Assembly: GCF_001189915.1 (NCBI RefSeq)
Contig: NZ_LFLS01000006.1
Coordinates: 62,001-126,000 of the forward strand
Length of the DNA: 64,000 nt
Direction: 5' to 3'
From: Herbaspirillum autotrophicum
GTDB taxonomy: Bacteria > Pseudomonadota > Gammaproteobacteria > Burkholderiales > Burkholderiaceae_D
This document shows, piece after piece, positions 9,317 through 19,054 of the stretch (position 1 is its first letter; the number at the start of each line of letters is the position of its first letter). Under the pieces are notes generated by a model that saw only the letters and a program-made list of their open reading frames with translations, did no database searches and had not been told where the DNA came from. The position numbers were made by a program, and so were the translations under genes.

Positions 9317-10744
9317 ATGAGCAAGAATTTTGACGTGGTCGTTATCGGCGGCGGTCCTGGCGGTTATATCGCGGCGATCCGCGCTGCCCAACTTGGTTTC
9401 AGCACCGCTTGCGTCGACGAGTGGAAAAACGAAAAGGGCGGTCCGGCACCGGGTGGTACCTGCACCAACGTCGGCTGCATTCCATCGAAGGCATTGCTGC
9501 AATCGTCCGAGCATTACGATCATGCTTCGCATGCGTTCGCCGAACACGGTATCGAAGTCAAGGGCCTGAGCCTGAATCTGGCGCAAATGCTGGGTCGCAA
9601 GAATACCGTCGTCAAGCAGAACAACGACGGCATCCTGTACCTGTTCAAGAAAAACAAAGTGACGTTTTTCCATGGTCGCGGCGCGTTCGTCAAGGGCGAT
9701 GCCAACGGTTATGAAATCAAGGTCAGCGGCGCTGCCGAAGAGTCGATTACCGGCAAGCACATCATCGTTGCCACTGGTTCCAATGCCCGCGCATTGCCGG
9801 GTGCGGCATTCGATGAAAACCTGATTCTGTCGAACACCGGCGCGCTGGCGATTACCGAAGTGCCGAAGAAACTCGGCGTTATCGGTGCCGGCGTGATCGG
9901 TCTGGAAATGGGCAGCGTCTGGCGTCGTCTCGGTTCCGAAGTGACCGTGCTGGAAGCATTGCCGACGTTCCTCGGCGCAGTGGATGAGCAGATCGCCAAA
10001 GAAGCCCACAAGCTGCTGGTGAAGCAAGGCTTGTCGATCAATCTGGGCGTCAAGATCGGCGACATCAAGGCGGGCAAGAAAGATGTGGCAGTGACCTATG
10101 TCGACGACAAGGGCACCGAGCACAAGGCCGTGTTCGACAAGCTGATCGTATCGATCGGCCGCACGCCGAATACTACCGGTCTGAATGCCGAAACCATCGG
10201 CCTCAAGCTGGATGAGCGCGGCTTTATCGCGGTCGATGGCGATTGCAAGACCAACCTGCCAAACGTGTGGGCAGTCGGTGACGTGGTGCGCGGCCCGATG
10301 CTGGCGCACAAGGCCGAAGAAGAAGGCGTGGCGGTTGCCGAGCGTATCGCCGGTCAGCACGGTCACGTCAATTTCAATACGATTCCGTGGGTCATCTACA
10401 CCTCGCCGGAAATTGCATGGGTTGGCAAGACCGAACAGCAACTGAAGGCGGACGGCATTGCTTACAAGGCCGGTACGTTCCCGTTCCTGGCGAATGGTCG
10501 TGCCCGTGCATTGGGCGATACTTCCGGTATGGTCAAGTTCCTGGCCGATGCCAAGACCGACGAAATTCTCGGCGTGCATATCGTTGGTCCGGTTGCGTCC
10601 GAACTGATTTCGGAAGCCGTGGTAGCAATGGAATTCCGTGCTTCGGCCGAAGACATCGCGCGTATCTGCCATGCTCACCCGTCGCTGTCTGAAGCAACCA
10701 AAGAAGCGGCGCTGGCAGTTGACAAGCGTGCGCTCAACTTCTGA
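9317..10744 (+). CDS. lpdA: Dihydrolipoyl dehydrogenase (E3)
   Basis: FAD enzyme that reoxidises the lipoyl arm of the dehydrogenase complex using NAD+. The 475 aa product shows [20 protein letters not shown] (FAD fold), the redox-active disulfide in [16 protein letters not shown] (C49 and C54), the second nucleotide fold [18 protein letters not shown], and the C-terminal dimer-interface motif HAHPSLSEA with the catalytic His-Glu pair. Its place after sucA-sucB indicates that it serves the 2-oxoglutarate complex, though E3 proteins may be shared with pyruvate dehydrogenase. Confidence 0.96.
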   Translation: MSKNFDVVVIGGGPGGYIAAIRAAQLGFSTACVDEWKNEKGGPAPGGTCTNVGCIPSKALLQSSEHYDHASHAFAEHGIEVKGLSLNLAQMLGRKNTVVKQNNDGILYLFKKNKVTFFHGRGAFVKGDANGYEIKVSGAAEESITGKHIIVATGSNARALPGAAFDENLILSNTGALAITEVPKKLGVIGAGVIGLEMGSVWRRLGSEVTVLEALPTFLGAVDEQIAKEAHKLLVKQGLSINLGVKIGDIKAGKKDVAVTYVDDKGTEHKAVFDKLIVSIGRTPNTTGLNAETIGLKLDERGFIAVDGDCKTNLPNVWAVGDVVRGPMLAHKAEEEGVAVAERIAGQHGHVNFNTIPWVIYTSPEIAWVGKTEQQLKADGIAYKAGTFPFLANGRARALGDTSGMVKFLADAKTDEILGVHIVGPVASELISEAVVAMEFRASAEDIARICHAHPSLSEATKEAALAVDKRALNF

Positions 10745-10789
10745 TGCAACATCGCAGCACTGCAGCATAGTGATGGTTTGATGGAATGA

Positions 10790-10815
10790 ATGGGCGAGCC
10801 TGGCTCGCCCATTTT
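10790..10815 (+). terminator. Intrinsic terminator after lpdA
   Basis: Stem ATGGGCGAG pairs with CTCGCCCAT around the loop CCTGG and is followed by TTT. It lies about 45 bp after the lpdA stop and closes the sucA-sucB-lpdA unit. Confidence 0.85.
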
Positions 10816-10872
10816 GCTTGTATTTGCTGGTAGCAAGGCTGCGCCTGAGGCGCAGACAGGGATAAAACAATC

Positions 10873-11970
10873 ATGGATGTCCGCGAATTTTATGATCATG
10901 CGCTGAGCGAGCGCGGCTTCAAGTCTGATGAAGCGCAGCAGCGTGCGATTGATCGCCTGCAGCGCGCGTATGAAGAATGGGTGACGTTCAAGGCCCAGCG
11001 TTCCAGTACCTTCAAGCGCCTGATCAACCGCCCGGACGTACCGCGCGGCGTCTATATGTGGGGTGGCGTGGGACGTGGCAAATCGTTCCTGATGGACAGC
11101 TTCTATTCGGTGGTGCCGGTAGTGCGCAAGACGCGCGTGCACTTTCATGAATTCATGCGTGACGTCCATCGCCAGCTGGATGAACTCAAGGGTATTGCCG
11201 ATCCGCTCGATGAAGTGGCGCGTCGGATTGCCCGCAAGTATCGGCTGATCTGCTTCGATGAATTCCATGTGTCGGATATTGCCGATGCCATGATTCTCTA
11301 CAATCTGCTCAAAGGATTGTTCGACAGCGGGGTGTCATTCGTGATGACGTCGAATTATCTGCCCGACAACCTGTATCCGGATGGTTTGCATCGTGATCGC
11401 ATGATGCCGACCATTCAATTGCTCAAAGACCGGCTGGATGTAATGAATATTGACGCCGGCGTTGATTACCGCAAGCGCGCGCTGGAACAGGTCAGGATTT
11501 ACCATACGCCGCTGGGTGCCAAGACTGACAGCGAATTGCGCAATGCTTTCGCCAGTGTCGCGGAAACTGCGGATGAAGAGCCGCGGGTGCATATTGAGGC
11601 ACGTGAAATTCATGCCTTGCGCCGTGCCGGTACCGCCATCTGGTTTGATTTTGCGACATTGTGCGGTGGTCCGCGCTCGCAAAATGACTATCTGGAAATC
11701 GCCAGCCGTTTTCAAACTGTTATCCTGTCGGGTATTCCACGCATGTCGGCCGCAATGTCGTCGGAAGCACGCCGTTTTACCTGGCTGATTGACGTGTTTT
11801 ACGATCACAAGGTGAAATTGGTGATGTCAGCCGAGGTCGAGCCGGAAGAGTTGTACACCGAAGGCATGCTGGCAAATGAATTTCACCGCACGGTTTCACG
11901 TATCATTGAAATGCAGTCGAAAGAATATATGGACTCGGAACGGCGTCTCGCCGCCGACAAGCTTGCTTGA
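10873..11970 (+). CDS. zapE: ZapE-type AFG1 family ATPase
   Basis: P-loop ATPase of the AFG1/ZapE family; in Enterobacteria ZapE acts at the division ring and on respiratory protein quality control. The 365 aa product has Walker A in MWGGVGRGKSFLMD (about residues 56-69), the family motif HFHEFMRDVHRQL, Walker B RLICFDEFHVSD, and sensor region SFVMTSNYLPDNLYPDGL. The length and all key motifs agree with the family. A position after lpdA is frequent in beta-proteobacteria. It starts with ATG 14 bp after GGGATAA and is followed by a gene 16 bp downstream. Confidence 0.92.
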   Translation: MDVREFYDHALSERGFKSDEAQQRAIDRLQRAYEEWVTFKAQRSSTFKRLINRPDVPRGVYMWGGVGRGKSFLMDSFYSVVPVVRKTRVHFHEFMRDVHRQLDELKGIADPLDEVARRIARKYRLICFDEFHVSDIADAMILYNLLKGLFDSGVSFVMTSNYLPDNLYPDGLHRDRMMPTIQLLKDRLDVMNIDAGVDYRKRALEQVRIYHTPLGAKTDSELRNAFASVAETADEEPRVHIEAREIHALRRAGTAIWFDFATLCGGPRSQNDYLEIASRFQTVILSGIPRMSAAMSSEARRFTWLIDVFYDHKVKLVMSAEVEPEELYTEGMLANEFHRTVSRIIEMQSKEYMDSERRLAADKLA

Positions 11971-11986
11971 ACATGGACAGGATTAC

Positions 11987-12766
11987 ATGCAATCTTTTTT
12001 TTCTGATGTAAAGCGCCGCCGGGGCGTACGTCTGCTCAGCCGCATTGCGGTAATGGCGGCGGTATGCGCGGTGCAGTCGGTGTCGGCGCAAATGACCGTG
12101 ACCAGCAAGGCGCTGATCGAACGCTTCCCGCCCGGCACTGCCTATACGGTAGAGTCGGCCGATGAAGCGCTGACGGCGACGACGCAGGCGCGGCAAGCGG
12201 TTGAAATGGCGTATGAAGATGAGCAACGCCGCTGTTACAAGCGGTTCTTTGTTTCTTCCTGTCTGGAAGACGCGACCGATGTGCGGCGCGTCGAATTGAA
12301 GCAGATTCGTCAGGTCGAAATGGAGGCCAATCTGTTCAAACGCCAGCATCAGGCCGATGAACGTGACAAGGCGCTGGCCGAACAGCGTACGGTCGATCAG
12401 GCGGATGCCAAGCGACGGGCGCAGGAGCAGCAGGAAAAGGCGGCTGCCGCTCAGAAGAAAGTAGCGGAAAGCCAGGCCAAGGCCAAAGAAGTGCAGGAGC
12501 GCGAAGCACAAACGGCAGGCAAGGGCGACTATCGGGTCAAACAACACGAAGCCGAAGTGCGGGCGCGGCGTGCCGAAGAGGCCGCCAAGGCGCCCGAACG
12601 GGCGGCCAATGAGGCGGCCTACAAGGCCAAGGTGAAGGAAGCCGAGGCGCATCGCCTTGAGGTAGAGCAGAAAAAAGCCGAGAAAGAGCGTGAGCGGGCC
12701 GCCAAACAGGCGCCGGCCGCAGTAACGCCGCCGGCGGCAGCACCCGCGCCCGGTACTGCCAGGTAA
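11987..12766 (+). CDS. Exported coiled-coil protein, function unknown
   Basis: I choose ATG 11987: it lies just after zapE and gives a clear signal peptide (basic MQSFFSDVKRRR, hydrophobic LLSRIAVMAAVCAVQSV, cleavage near SAQ). The open frame extends upstream into zapE, which I do not accept as coding. The mature part (about 225 aa) has a short region with cysteines in RRCYKRFFVSSCLED. After that comes a long, highly charged helix of Ala, Glu, Lys, Arg and Gln with heptad-like repeats (about 110-240), ending in an Ala/Pro-rich tail. That pattern suggests a periplasmic coiled coil. I do not recognise a named family. Confidence 0.75.
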   Translation: MQSFFSDVKRRRGVRLLSRIAVMAAVCAVQSVSAQMTVTSKALIERFPPGTAYTVESADEALTATTQARQAVEMAYEDEQRRCYKRFFVSSCLEDATDVRRVELKQIRQVEMEANLFKRQHQADERDKALAEQRTVDQADAKRRAQEQQEKAAAAQKKVAESQAKAKEVQEREAQTAGKGDYRVKQHEAEVRARRAEEAAKAPERAANEAAYKAKVKEAEAHRLEVEQKKAEKERERAAKQAPAAVTPPAAAPAPGTAR

Positions 12767-12918
12767 GCAGGCAGTGATTGCCGGCAATCAACCAGGTTTG
12801 TCTGGGCGTGATTTGATTGTTGACCTGCGGCAGGTGGATTACACTGTCGTCAGTGTTTTGCGCTCGCCGGCCGGCGCTGGCGGTTCGCAGATAATCCCGT
12901 ACTTGTAACAGAGCTATC

Positions 12919-13125
12919 ATGACAATGACGCATCGCGAAGATATACAACGCCGTATCATCGAACTGGAAGTGGAGCACCGCGATCTGGATGCCGTGATTG
13001 ACATTTTGTCGCACGAAGTGCGCCATGAAGAGTTGCAGTTGCGCCGTCTGAAGAAGCGCAAGTTGCAACTGAAAGACCATATCATGCTGCTGAAAATGCA
13101 GCTGATACCTGATATTCCCGCCTGA
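12919..13125 (+). CDS. DUF465 (YdcH-like) small protein
   Basis: A 68 aa, strongly charged, all-helical protein with the DUF465 pattern: HREDIQRRIIELEVEHRDLD, then ELQLRRLKKRKLQLKDHIMLL. Members are short helical hairpins of unknown role, common in proteobacteria. The gene stands alone between the secreted coiled-coil gene and the helicase gene, with its own ATG 6 bp after an AGAG-like ribosome site. Family assignment is by pattern; no biochemical role can be given. Confidence 0.78.
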   Translation: MTMTHREDIQRRIIELEVEHRDLDAVIDILSHEVRHEELQLRRLKKRKLQLKDHIMLLKMQLIPDIPA

Positions 13126-13274
13126 TACTGCGGCCATTGTCCGGCGCCGCGCCATGGGTGTCGCATACCGGCGGGTGCTGATCCGGCAGCCCTTGGCGCA
13201 GTAGTGCACCGGTGCCGGTTCTGTTTGTTTTTTTACCGCATTTTCATTTTCAATTCATCTACAGGCATTAGTCA

Positions 13275-15305
13275 GTGAGCTCGACCACAGATACCGTTGT
13301 TCCCGATTCATATGGTATCCATGATGCCGAGCTGGATCGCCTGTTCGGCGCCGGCGGCCCGCTCGGCGGCGCAGTCGGCAATTATCGTCCGCGCCACGCC
13401 CAGACCCAGATGGCTAAAGCCATCGCCGAGGCCATTGCCGGCCAGACCACGCTGATCGCCGAAGCCGGTACCGGTACCGGCAAGACCTTTGCCTATCTGG
13501 TGCCCGCCCTGTTGTGGGGTGGCAAGGTGATCGTATCTACCGGCACCAAGAATTTGCAGGACCAACTCTTTTTGCGCGATATCCCGACGGTACGCAAAGC
13601 GCTCAATGCGCCGGTATCGATTGCGTTGCTCAAAGGGCGCTCCAATTACGTCTGCCACTTCCATCTGGAGCGCACGCTGCAGAACGGACGCATGACCTCC
13701 CGCGATGATGTCGGTTATCTGCGCGAAATCTCGCGCTTCATGAAAACCACGTCGTCAGGCGACAAGGCAGAGTTATCGAAAGTCCCGGAAACGGCGCCGA
13801 TCTGGAATCTGGTGACCTCGACCCGGGATACCTGCTTCGGTGCCGAATGTCAGTACTATCAGGATTGCTTCGTGATGAAGGCGCGCAAGGAAGCGCAGCA
13901 GGCCGATGTGGTGGTGGTCAATCACCATCTGTTTTTTGCCGATGTGGCGCTCAAGGATAGTGGCGTCGCGGAATTGCTGCCATCGGCCAATACCGTCATT
14001 TTCGATGAAGCGCACCAATTGCCGGAAGTGGCGACCTTGTTTTTCGGCGATACCATTTCCACTTCGCAAGTGCTGGAGTTGTGCCGCGATGTGCTGGCCG
14101 AGGGGCTGTCACATGCCCGCGATGGTGCCGACTGGGCCAAGCTGGTGTCGCCGGTGGAGCGTGCTGCACGCGATTTGCGGCTGGCGTTTCCGGAAGATAT
14201 CGTGCGTCTGGCAGTGCATCAGATTGCGCCATCCAGTGTATTTTTCCCGGCGCTCGATACCATGCGCGATGCACTCGACGAGATGATTCTGACCCTGCAA
14301 ACGCAGGCGGAACGGGCGGAAACACTGGAACAATGCCGTACCCGGGCACTCGAGCTGGCGCAGCAACTGGCGAGCTGGAACGGCAAGGATGACAAAGCCG
14401 ATGGCGGTCAGTTTTATGTGCTGTGGGTCGAGGCATTTTCGAACTCGCTGCAATTGCACCGGACGCCGTTATCGATTGCGCCGATCTTCAACAAGCAACG
14501 CGAAGGCGTGCCCCGGGCCTGGATTTTTACCTCGGCGACGCTGGCAGTGAAAAACGATTTTCAGCATTACACCTCGCAGATGGGATTGCGGGATGAGCCG
14601 GCGCAGTCGTGGCCGAGCCCGTTCAATTACGAACAACAGGGCTTGCTGTATGTGCCGGACAGTCTGCCGCAGCCGAATTCCTTCGAATACACCGACGCCG
14701 TCATCGATGCCGCCTTGCCGGCCATCGAAGCGGCCGGTGGCCGTACTTTCTTGTTGTGCACCACGATCCGCGCCGTCAATCGTGCGGCCGAGCGGCTGCG
14801 CGCCGAATTCGAGGCGCGCAATCTGCCATTTCCACTGATGGTGCAGGGCGAAGCCGGCCGTACCGAATTGCTGGATCGTTTTCGTGCCGCCGGCAATGGC
14901 GTCCTGATCGGCAGCCAGAGTTTCTGGGAAGGTGTCGACGTGCGCGGTGAAGCCTTGTCGCTGGTGATCATCGACAAGCTGCCGTTTGCGCCGCCCGACG
15001 ATCCGGTGCTGGCAGCGCGCATCGCGGAACTGGAAAAGAAGGGCTTGAACGGTTTCATGCATCATCAATTGCCGGAAACCATCATCAATCTGAAGCAGGG
15101 TGCCGGCCGTCTGATTCGCGACGAGACCGACAGCGGCGTGCTGATGATCTGCGATCCGCGTCTGATTTCGAAAGGATACGGTCGTCGCATCTGGCAAAGC
15201 CTGCCGCCGTTCAAACGGACCCGTGATATCGCTGCCGTGCAGGAATTTTTTGCCCGTCAGCACACAGCGCCGTCGCCGGAATCGCCGGCGATTGCCGTGG
15301 AGTAA
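13275..15305 (+). CDS. DinG/YoaA-family ATP-dependent DNA helicase
   Basis: Superfamily 2, XPD-like 5'-3' DNA helicase of the DinG/YoaA group, acting on damaged or R-loop DNA. The start is GTG 13275; no in-frame ATG is nearby and the first residues (SSTTDTVV) run into the first helix. The 676 aa product has Q-motif region RPRHAQTQMAKAIAEA, Walker A AEAGTGTGKTFAYLVPALLW, four cysteines for an Fe-S cluster (NYVCHF, DTCFGAECQYYQDC), Walker B DEAHQLPE, and C-terminal motifs GSQSFWEGVDVRGEAL and QGAGRLIRDETDSG. The 676 aa length lies between YoaA and DinG of E. coli, so I give the family and not one gene name. Confidence 0.9.
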   Translation: MSSTTDTVVPDSYGIHDAELDRLFGAGGPLGGAVGNYRPRHAQTQMAKAIAEAIAGQTTLIAEAGTGTGKTFAYLVPALLWGGKVIVSTGTKNLQDQLFLRDIPTVRKALNAPVSIALLKGRSNYVCHFHLERTLQNGRMTSRDDVGYLREISRFMKTTSSGDKAELSKVPETAPIWNLVTSTRDTCFGAECQYYQDCFVMKARKEAQQADVVVVNHHLFFADVALKDSGVAELLPSANTVIFDEAHQLPEVATLFFGDTISTSQVLELCRDVLAEGLSHARDGADWAKLVSPVERAARDLRLAFPEDIVRLAVHQIAPSSVFFPALDTMRDALDEMILTLQTQAERAETLEQCRTRALELAQQLASWNGKDDKADGGQFYVLWVEAFSNSLQLHRTPLSIAPIFNKQREGVPRAWIFTSATLAVKNDFQHYTSQMGLRDEPAQSWPSPFNYEQQGLLYVPDSLPQPNSFEYTDAVIDAALPAIEAAGGRTFLLCTTIRAVNRAAERLRAEFEARNLPFPLMVQGEAGRTELLDRFRAAGNGVLIGSQSFWEGVDVRGEALSLVIIDKLPFAPPDDPVLAARIAELEKKGLNGFMHHQLPETIINLKQGAGRLIRDETDSGVLMICDPRLISKGYGRRIWQSLPPFKRTRDIAAVQEFFARQHTAPSPESPAIAVE

Positions 15306-15308
15306 GTC

Positions 15309-16247
15309 ATGAGTTCGTCAACTTCACTGGTGCCGGTGCGCGCCTCTGAACTGGCGCTGGGGCAAGCTGCGCCGTGGCCGATTTATAACGAGGCCGGCGA
15401 ATTGTTGCTGGCGCGTGGCACGGTGATCGATACCCAGGGCCAGCTTGAAGGTTTGATCAAGTTCGGCTTGTATCGCAATGGCAAATGGATCAGCGAACCG
15501 GATACCGAATCGGTGCCGTTGCCGCAATCGATGGATGTCTTGCGTCAGGCTGCCGGCAAACGGCGGCGTGCACCGGCCGCCTACGGCAAGGAAAGCGTGG
15601 TCGATATCGCCGATGTCCGCTGGCGCATGGGCGATGTCTTGTGGCTGCAGCCCGAACTCAGCCCGGCGGTGCGCTATGGCGTCAATCTGATTGGCAGCAT
15701 CAGCGGCAAGAGCATTCTGGTGACGGCGCCGGTGAAAGACGGCAAGCTGGTGTATCTGCGCGAAGGCGAAGCCTTTATCGTACGTTCACTGGCGGGACGC
15801 CGGGCCTACGCTTTCGGCACCAAACTCCTCAAATATCAGCAGTCTCCCCATCACTATCTGCATTTGTCCGTGCCGAAAGACGTGCGGTGCACGGTCATTC
15901 GTCGCGATGTGCGGGTGGATGTGACGTTGTCTGCATTTCTGACCGGTGCTGCCGATGTGGCGGGCATTGATCCGTTTGCCATCGAAGTGACGGATATCAG
16001 TGTCGGCGGTGTATCAGGCATTGGCACCCGGGCGGCATTCGCCAAGGATGCCATTGGCCGCCTGCGGTTTCGCCTGCATGCCGCCAATGAGGATCACAAC
16101 CTGGATCTGGCGGTGGTGGTGCGTGCTACCGAAGGTAACGCCGAGGCCGGCACTGTGCGTTACGGTTTGGAATTCACCGGCCTTACGCCGCAAGAACATC
16201 TGGTTCTGTCAGCCTTCATTTTTCAGACCGTTTCCGAGCAGGACTGA
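15309..16247 (+). CDS. PilZ-domain cyclic di-GMP receptor, YcgR-like
   Basis: A 312 aa cytoplasmic protein. The C-terminal half has the PilZ signature: IRRDVRVDV (the R-x-x-x-R part) near residue 200, and DISVGGVSGIG (the D-x-S-x-x-G part) near residue 236, which together bind cyclic di-GMP. The N-terminal part (about 10-190) resembles the YcgR N-terminal barrel, with a repeat-like segment on GTVIDTQGQLEGLIKFGLY. It begins 3 bp after the helicase stop, so the two are probably co-transcribed, though no functional link is obvious. A diguanylate cyclase is encoded at 38-39.7 kb. Confidence 0.82.
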   Translation: MSSSTSLVPVRASELALGQAAPWPIYNEAGELLLARGTVIDTQGQLEGLIKFGLYRNGKWISEPDTESVPLPQSMDVLRQAAGKRRRAPAAYGKESVVDIADVRWRMGDVLWLQPELSPAVRYGVNLIGSISGKSILVTAPVKDGKLVYLREGEAFIVRSLAGRRAYAFGTKLLKYQQSPHHYLHLSVPKDVRCTVIRRDVRVDVTLSAFLTGAADVAGIDPFAIEVTDISVGGVSGIGTRAAFAKDAIGRLRFRLHAANEDHNLDLAVVVRATEGNAEAGTVRYGLEFTGLTPQEHLVLSAFIFQTVSEQD

Positions 16248-16297
16248 GGACGCTTGATAGCGTATTTCTCGGGTGCAGCTTCGGGTAAAATGGCGCC

Positions 16298-17035
16298 ATG
16301 AAAATATTAATCAGCAACGATGATGGTTACCTTGCGCCCGGGATCGTGGCGCTGGCTGACGTGCTGTCAGCGATTGCCGAGATTACGGTGGTGGCACCCG
16401 ACAGCAACCGTTCAGGCAGCTCCAATTCGCTGACGCTGGACCGGCCTTTGGGTGTGGAGCGCGCCGCCAATGGTTTCTATTATGTCAACGGTACGCCATC
16501 CGATTGCGTGCATATTGCACTCACAGGCCTGTTGCCGGAACGGCCGGATCTGATCGTGTCGGGCATCAATCAGGGCCAGAACATGGGCGACGACACCTTG
16601 TATTCGGGCACCGTGGCGGCGGCCACCGAAGGTTTTCTGTTTGGCCTGCCGGCGATTGCCTTCTCCCAGTTGCATAAAGGCTGGGCCGAGCTCGATGCCG
16701 CCGCTCGCGTGGCGCGCGATATCGTGGAACGTCATTTCGACGCCTTGCCCAAGCCCTATCTGCTCAATGTAAACATCCCCAACTTGCCGTATGGCGAATT
16801 GAAACCGACAGTGGCAACGCGGCTGGGCAAGCGGCATATGTCGGAGCCGGTCTACAAGATGCAGGACCCGCACGGCAAGGATATGTACTGGATCGGCCCG
16901 GCCGGTGCGGTCCGGGATGCCGGGGTCGGGACTGACTTTCATGCGACGGCGCTGGGGCATGTTTCGATTACACCGTTGCAGATTGATCTGACCCATACCA
17001 GTCAGCTCGATCACCTGAAAAAGGCGCTGGCATGA
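16298..17035 (+). CDS. surE: 5'/3'-nucleotidase SurE
   Basis: Metal-dependent nucleoside monophosphatase, important in stationary phase. The 245 aa product begins [16 protein letters not shown], the diagnostic metal-binding start of SurE, and has [27 protein letters not shown] and [20 protein letters not shown] with the catalytic Asp, Asn and Ser residues. The length is that of the family. Its stop overlaps the pcm start by ATGA, forming the usual surE-pcm-nlpD-rpoS order. Confidence 0.97.
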   Translation: MKILISNDDGYLAPGIVALADVLSAIAEITVVAPDSNRSGSSNSLTLDRPLGVERAANGFYYVNGTPSDCVHIALTGLLPERPDLIVSGINQGQNMGDDTLYSGTVAAATEGFLFGLPAIAFSQLHKGWAELDAAARVARDIVERHFDALPKPYLLNVNIPNLPYGELKPTVATRLGKRHMSEPVYKMQDPHGKDMYWIGPAGAVRDAGVGTDFHATALGHVSITPLQIDLTHTSQLDHLKKALA

Positions 17036-17940
17036 CAGGCAAACCGAGCCGCTTTCCACTGACATTGTCTTCGGTGGTGGAAAACAAGACCCGGACTCCG
17101 GCCACCCGTTCCGGCTCAGGCTCGCCGCCAGCAACACCCACCAGAACCGTCATCACGCCGCAGACGGCAACCAGAAATGCCGCCCAGGATCTGAATCGCC
17201 AATACAGCCGGCCGCCGGCCGCCGGCAGTACGGCCAAACCGGTGCCACGGGCGGCGCCGGGAGTCATCAAGGCGCCGGCCGCAGACCGGCCGACACCGCT
17301 GGTCTCGGAAGCAATACGCAAAGCGATGGTGGCGCGCGTCGCCCGTCAGGGCGTCAAGGACAGCAAAGTACTGGCAGCCATGGAAGCGGTGCCGCGCCAT
17401 CTGTTCATGGAGCCGGCACTGGCCAGTCAGGCGTATATCGATGCGTCGTTGCCGATCGGCCATCATCAGACCATTTCCCAGCCTTACATCGTCGCCCGCA
17501 TGATCGAAATCATGCGTGCCAACGGCAAGCAAGGCGTACTCGACCGGGTGCTCGAAATCGGTACCGGTTGCGGCTATCAGGCGGCGGTATTGTCGCTGGT
17601 GGCGAAAGAGGTGTATTCGATTGAACGCATCAAACCGTTGCATGAGCTGGCCAAGACCAATTTGCGTCCGCTGCGTATTCCAAACATCCGCTTGCATTAC
17701 GGAGATGGTATGCTTGGTCTGCCGCAAGTAGCGCCGTTTGACGGCATCATTCTGGCTGCGGCGGGGCTGGAAGTGCCGCAGGCATTGCTGGAGCAACTGG
17801 CGATCGGCGGACGGCTGGTGGCGCCGGTTGGCGCCCGGCAACAAATGCTGCAACTGATTCAGCGGGTCAGCAAGTATGAGTGGACCAGCGACACACTGGA
17901 AGAATGTCATTTTGTTCCTTTGCGTCCTGGCACGGTATGA
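17032..17940 (+). CDS. pcm: Protein-L-isoaspartate O-methyltransferase with N-terminal extension
   Basis: Repairs isoaspartyl residues in aged proteins by S-adenosylmethionine-dependent methylation. The catalytic domain spans about residues 90-302. It has [32 protein letters not shown], the SAM-binding [15 protein letters not shown] and [14 protein letters not shown]. The 302 aa product is about 80-90 residues longer than typical Pcm. The extra N-terminus is rich in Pro, Thr, Arg and Ala and looks disordered. ATG 17032 overlaps the surE stop (ATGA), which supports this start, so the extension is probably translated. Confidence 0.94.
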   Translation: MTGKPSRFPLTLSSVVENKTRTPATRSGSGSPPATPTRTVITPQTATRNAAQDLNRQYSRPPAAGSTAKPVPRAAPGVIKAPAADRPTPLVSEAIRKAMVARVARQGVKDSKVLAAMEAVPRHLFMEPALASQAYIDASLPIGHHQTISQPYIVARMIEIMRANGKQGVLDRVLEIGTGCGYQAAVLSLVAKEVYSIERIKPLHELAKTNLRPLRIPNIRLHYGDGMLGLPQVAPFDGIILAAAGLEVPQALLEQLAIGGRLVAPVGARQQMLQLIQRVSKYEWTSDTLEECHFVPLRPGTV

Positions 17941-18067
17941 ATGTCGCAGCATGTCCGGCCGGGCTGCTGCACAAAAAAACGGGACGGGCGCACACTAAGC
18001 TGTGGGCCCCGGTGAACTTCTCGCGCCGGGCGCGGGTCAACGATATCGTCGCAAAAGATTAAATGTA

Positions 18068-19051
18068 ATGAGCATGAAGAAAATTCGTTTGGCATGTTTG
18101 GGGATTGCAGTCAGTTTGCTGGCTGCGTGTACGACTACGCCGCGTATCGCCGCGCCGGTCGTTGACCGGACATCGGGTGGTGTCAAGCCGGCTGCGGATG
18201 CAGCGCCGGCGGCACCACGTCCCGAAGGCAAAGGGTATTACACCGTCAAGAAGGGCGACACGCTGTATCGCATCGCGCTGGAGTTCGGACAAAGCTATCG
18301 TGACATCGTGGCCTGGAACAATCTGGCCAATGCCAACGATATCAAGGTCGATCAGGTATTGCGGGTAGCACCGCCGGACGGCAACAATCTTGCTGGGGGG
18401 GCGCAGACCGGCGCGATCAGTTCGCCATCTTCCGGCATTGAGGTCAAGCCGCTGGGCGCGGCACCAGCACCGGCTGCCGTTGCTGCCGGTGGCAACAAGA
18501 GCGGACCGCGCGGCGACAAGCGCGCCTATTCCGACAGCACGCTGGCAGAACTGGAAAAACCGGACAGCACAACGCCATCGGCACCGGCTGCGGTTGCACC
18601 GGTCAAGCCTGATACCTCGCATGCAACACCGGCGCCGGCTGAAAAACCGGCGGCAACGGCACCGGCCACACCGGCAGTCGATGATGACAATGTGTCGTGG
18701 ATGTGGCCGGCCGAAGGCAAAGTGGTAGGCACCTTCGATGGCGGCAAGAAGGGTATCGATATCGCCGGCAAGAGCGGTCAGGCCGTGCTGGCAGCAGGTG
18801 CCGGCAAGGTCATGTATGCCGGCAGCGGCATTCGCGGCTATGGCAATCTGGTGATTGTCAAACATACCAACAATCTGTTGTCCGCCTATGCGCACAACAA
18901 GGTGATTCTGGTCAAGGAAGGTCAGGCCGTGACCAAGGGGCAGAAGATCGCCGAAATGGGTAATTCCGACAGCGACAGCGTCAAGCTGCACTTTGAAATC
19001 CGGCAGCAAGGCAAGCCGGTCGATCCATCCAAATATTTACCACCGCGTTAG
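18068..19051 (+). CDS. nlpD: Lipoprotein NlpD, LysM and degenerate M23 domains
   Basis: Outer-membrane lipoprotein that activates the cell-wall amidase at division. The start ATG 18068 gives a lipoprotein signal MSMKKIRLACLGIAVSLL with lipobox LAAC (Cys21); a longer frame upstream is not needed. A LysM domain (YYTVKKGDTLYRIALEFGQ, about 57-100) binds peptidoglycan. A Pro/Ala-rich linker follows, then an M23 domain near 220-325 with KKGIDIAGKSGQ and KLHFEIRQQGKPVDP, lacking the first zinc ligand as in E. coli NlpD. The rpoS promoter usually lies within nlpD. Confidence 0.95.
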   Translation: MSMKKIRLACLGIAVSLLAACTTTPRIAAPVVDRTSGGVKPAADAAPAAPRPEGKGYYTVKKGDTLYRIALEFGQSYRDIVAWNNLANANDIKVDQVLRVAPPDGNNLAGGAQTGAISSPSSGIEVKPLGAAPAPAAVAAGGNKSGPRGDKRAYSDSTLAELEKPDSTTPSAPAAVAPVKPDTSHATPAPAEKPAATAPATPAVDDDNVSWMWPAEGKVVGTFDGGKKGIDIAGKSGQAVLAAGAGKVMYAGSGIRGYGNLVIVKHTNNLLSAYAHNKVILVKEGQAVTKGQKIAEMGNSDSDSVKLHFEIRQQGKPVDPSKYLPPR

Positions 19052-19054
19052 CGT

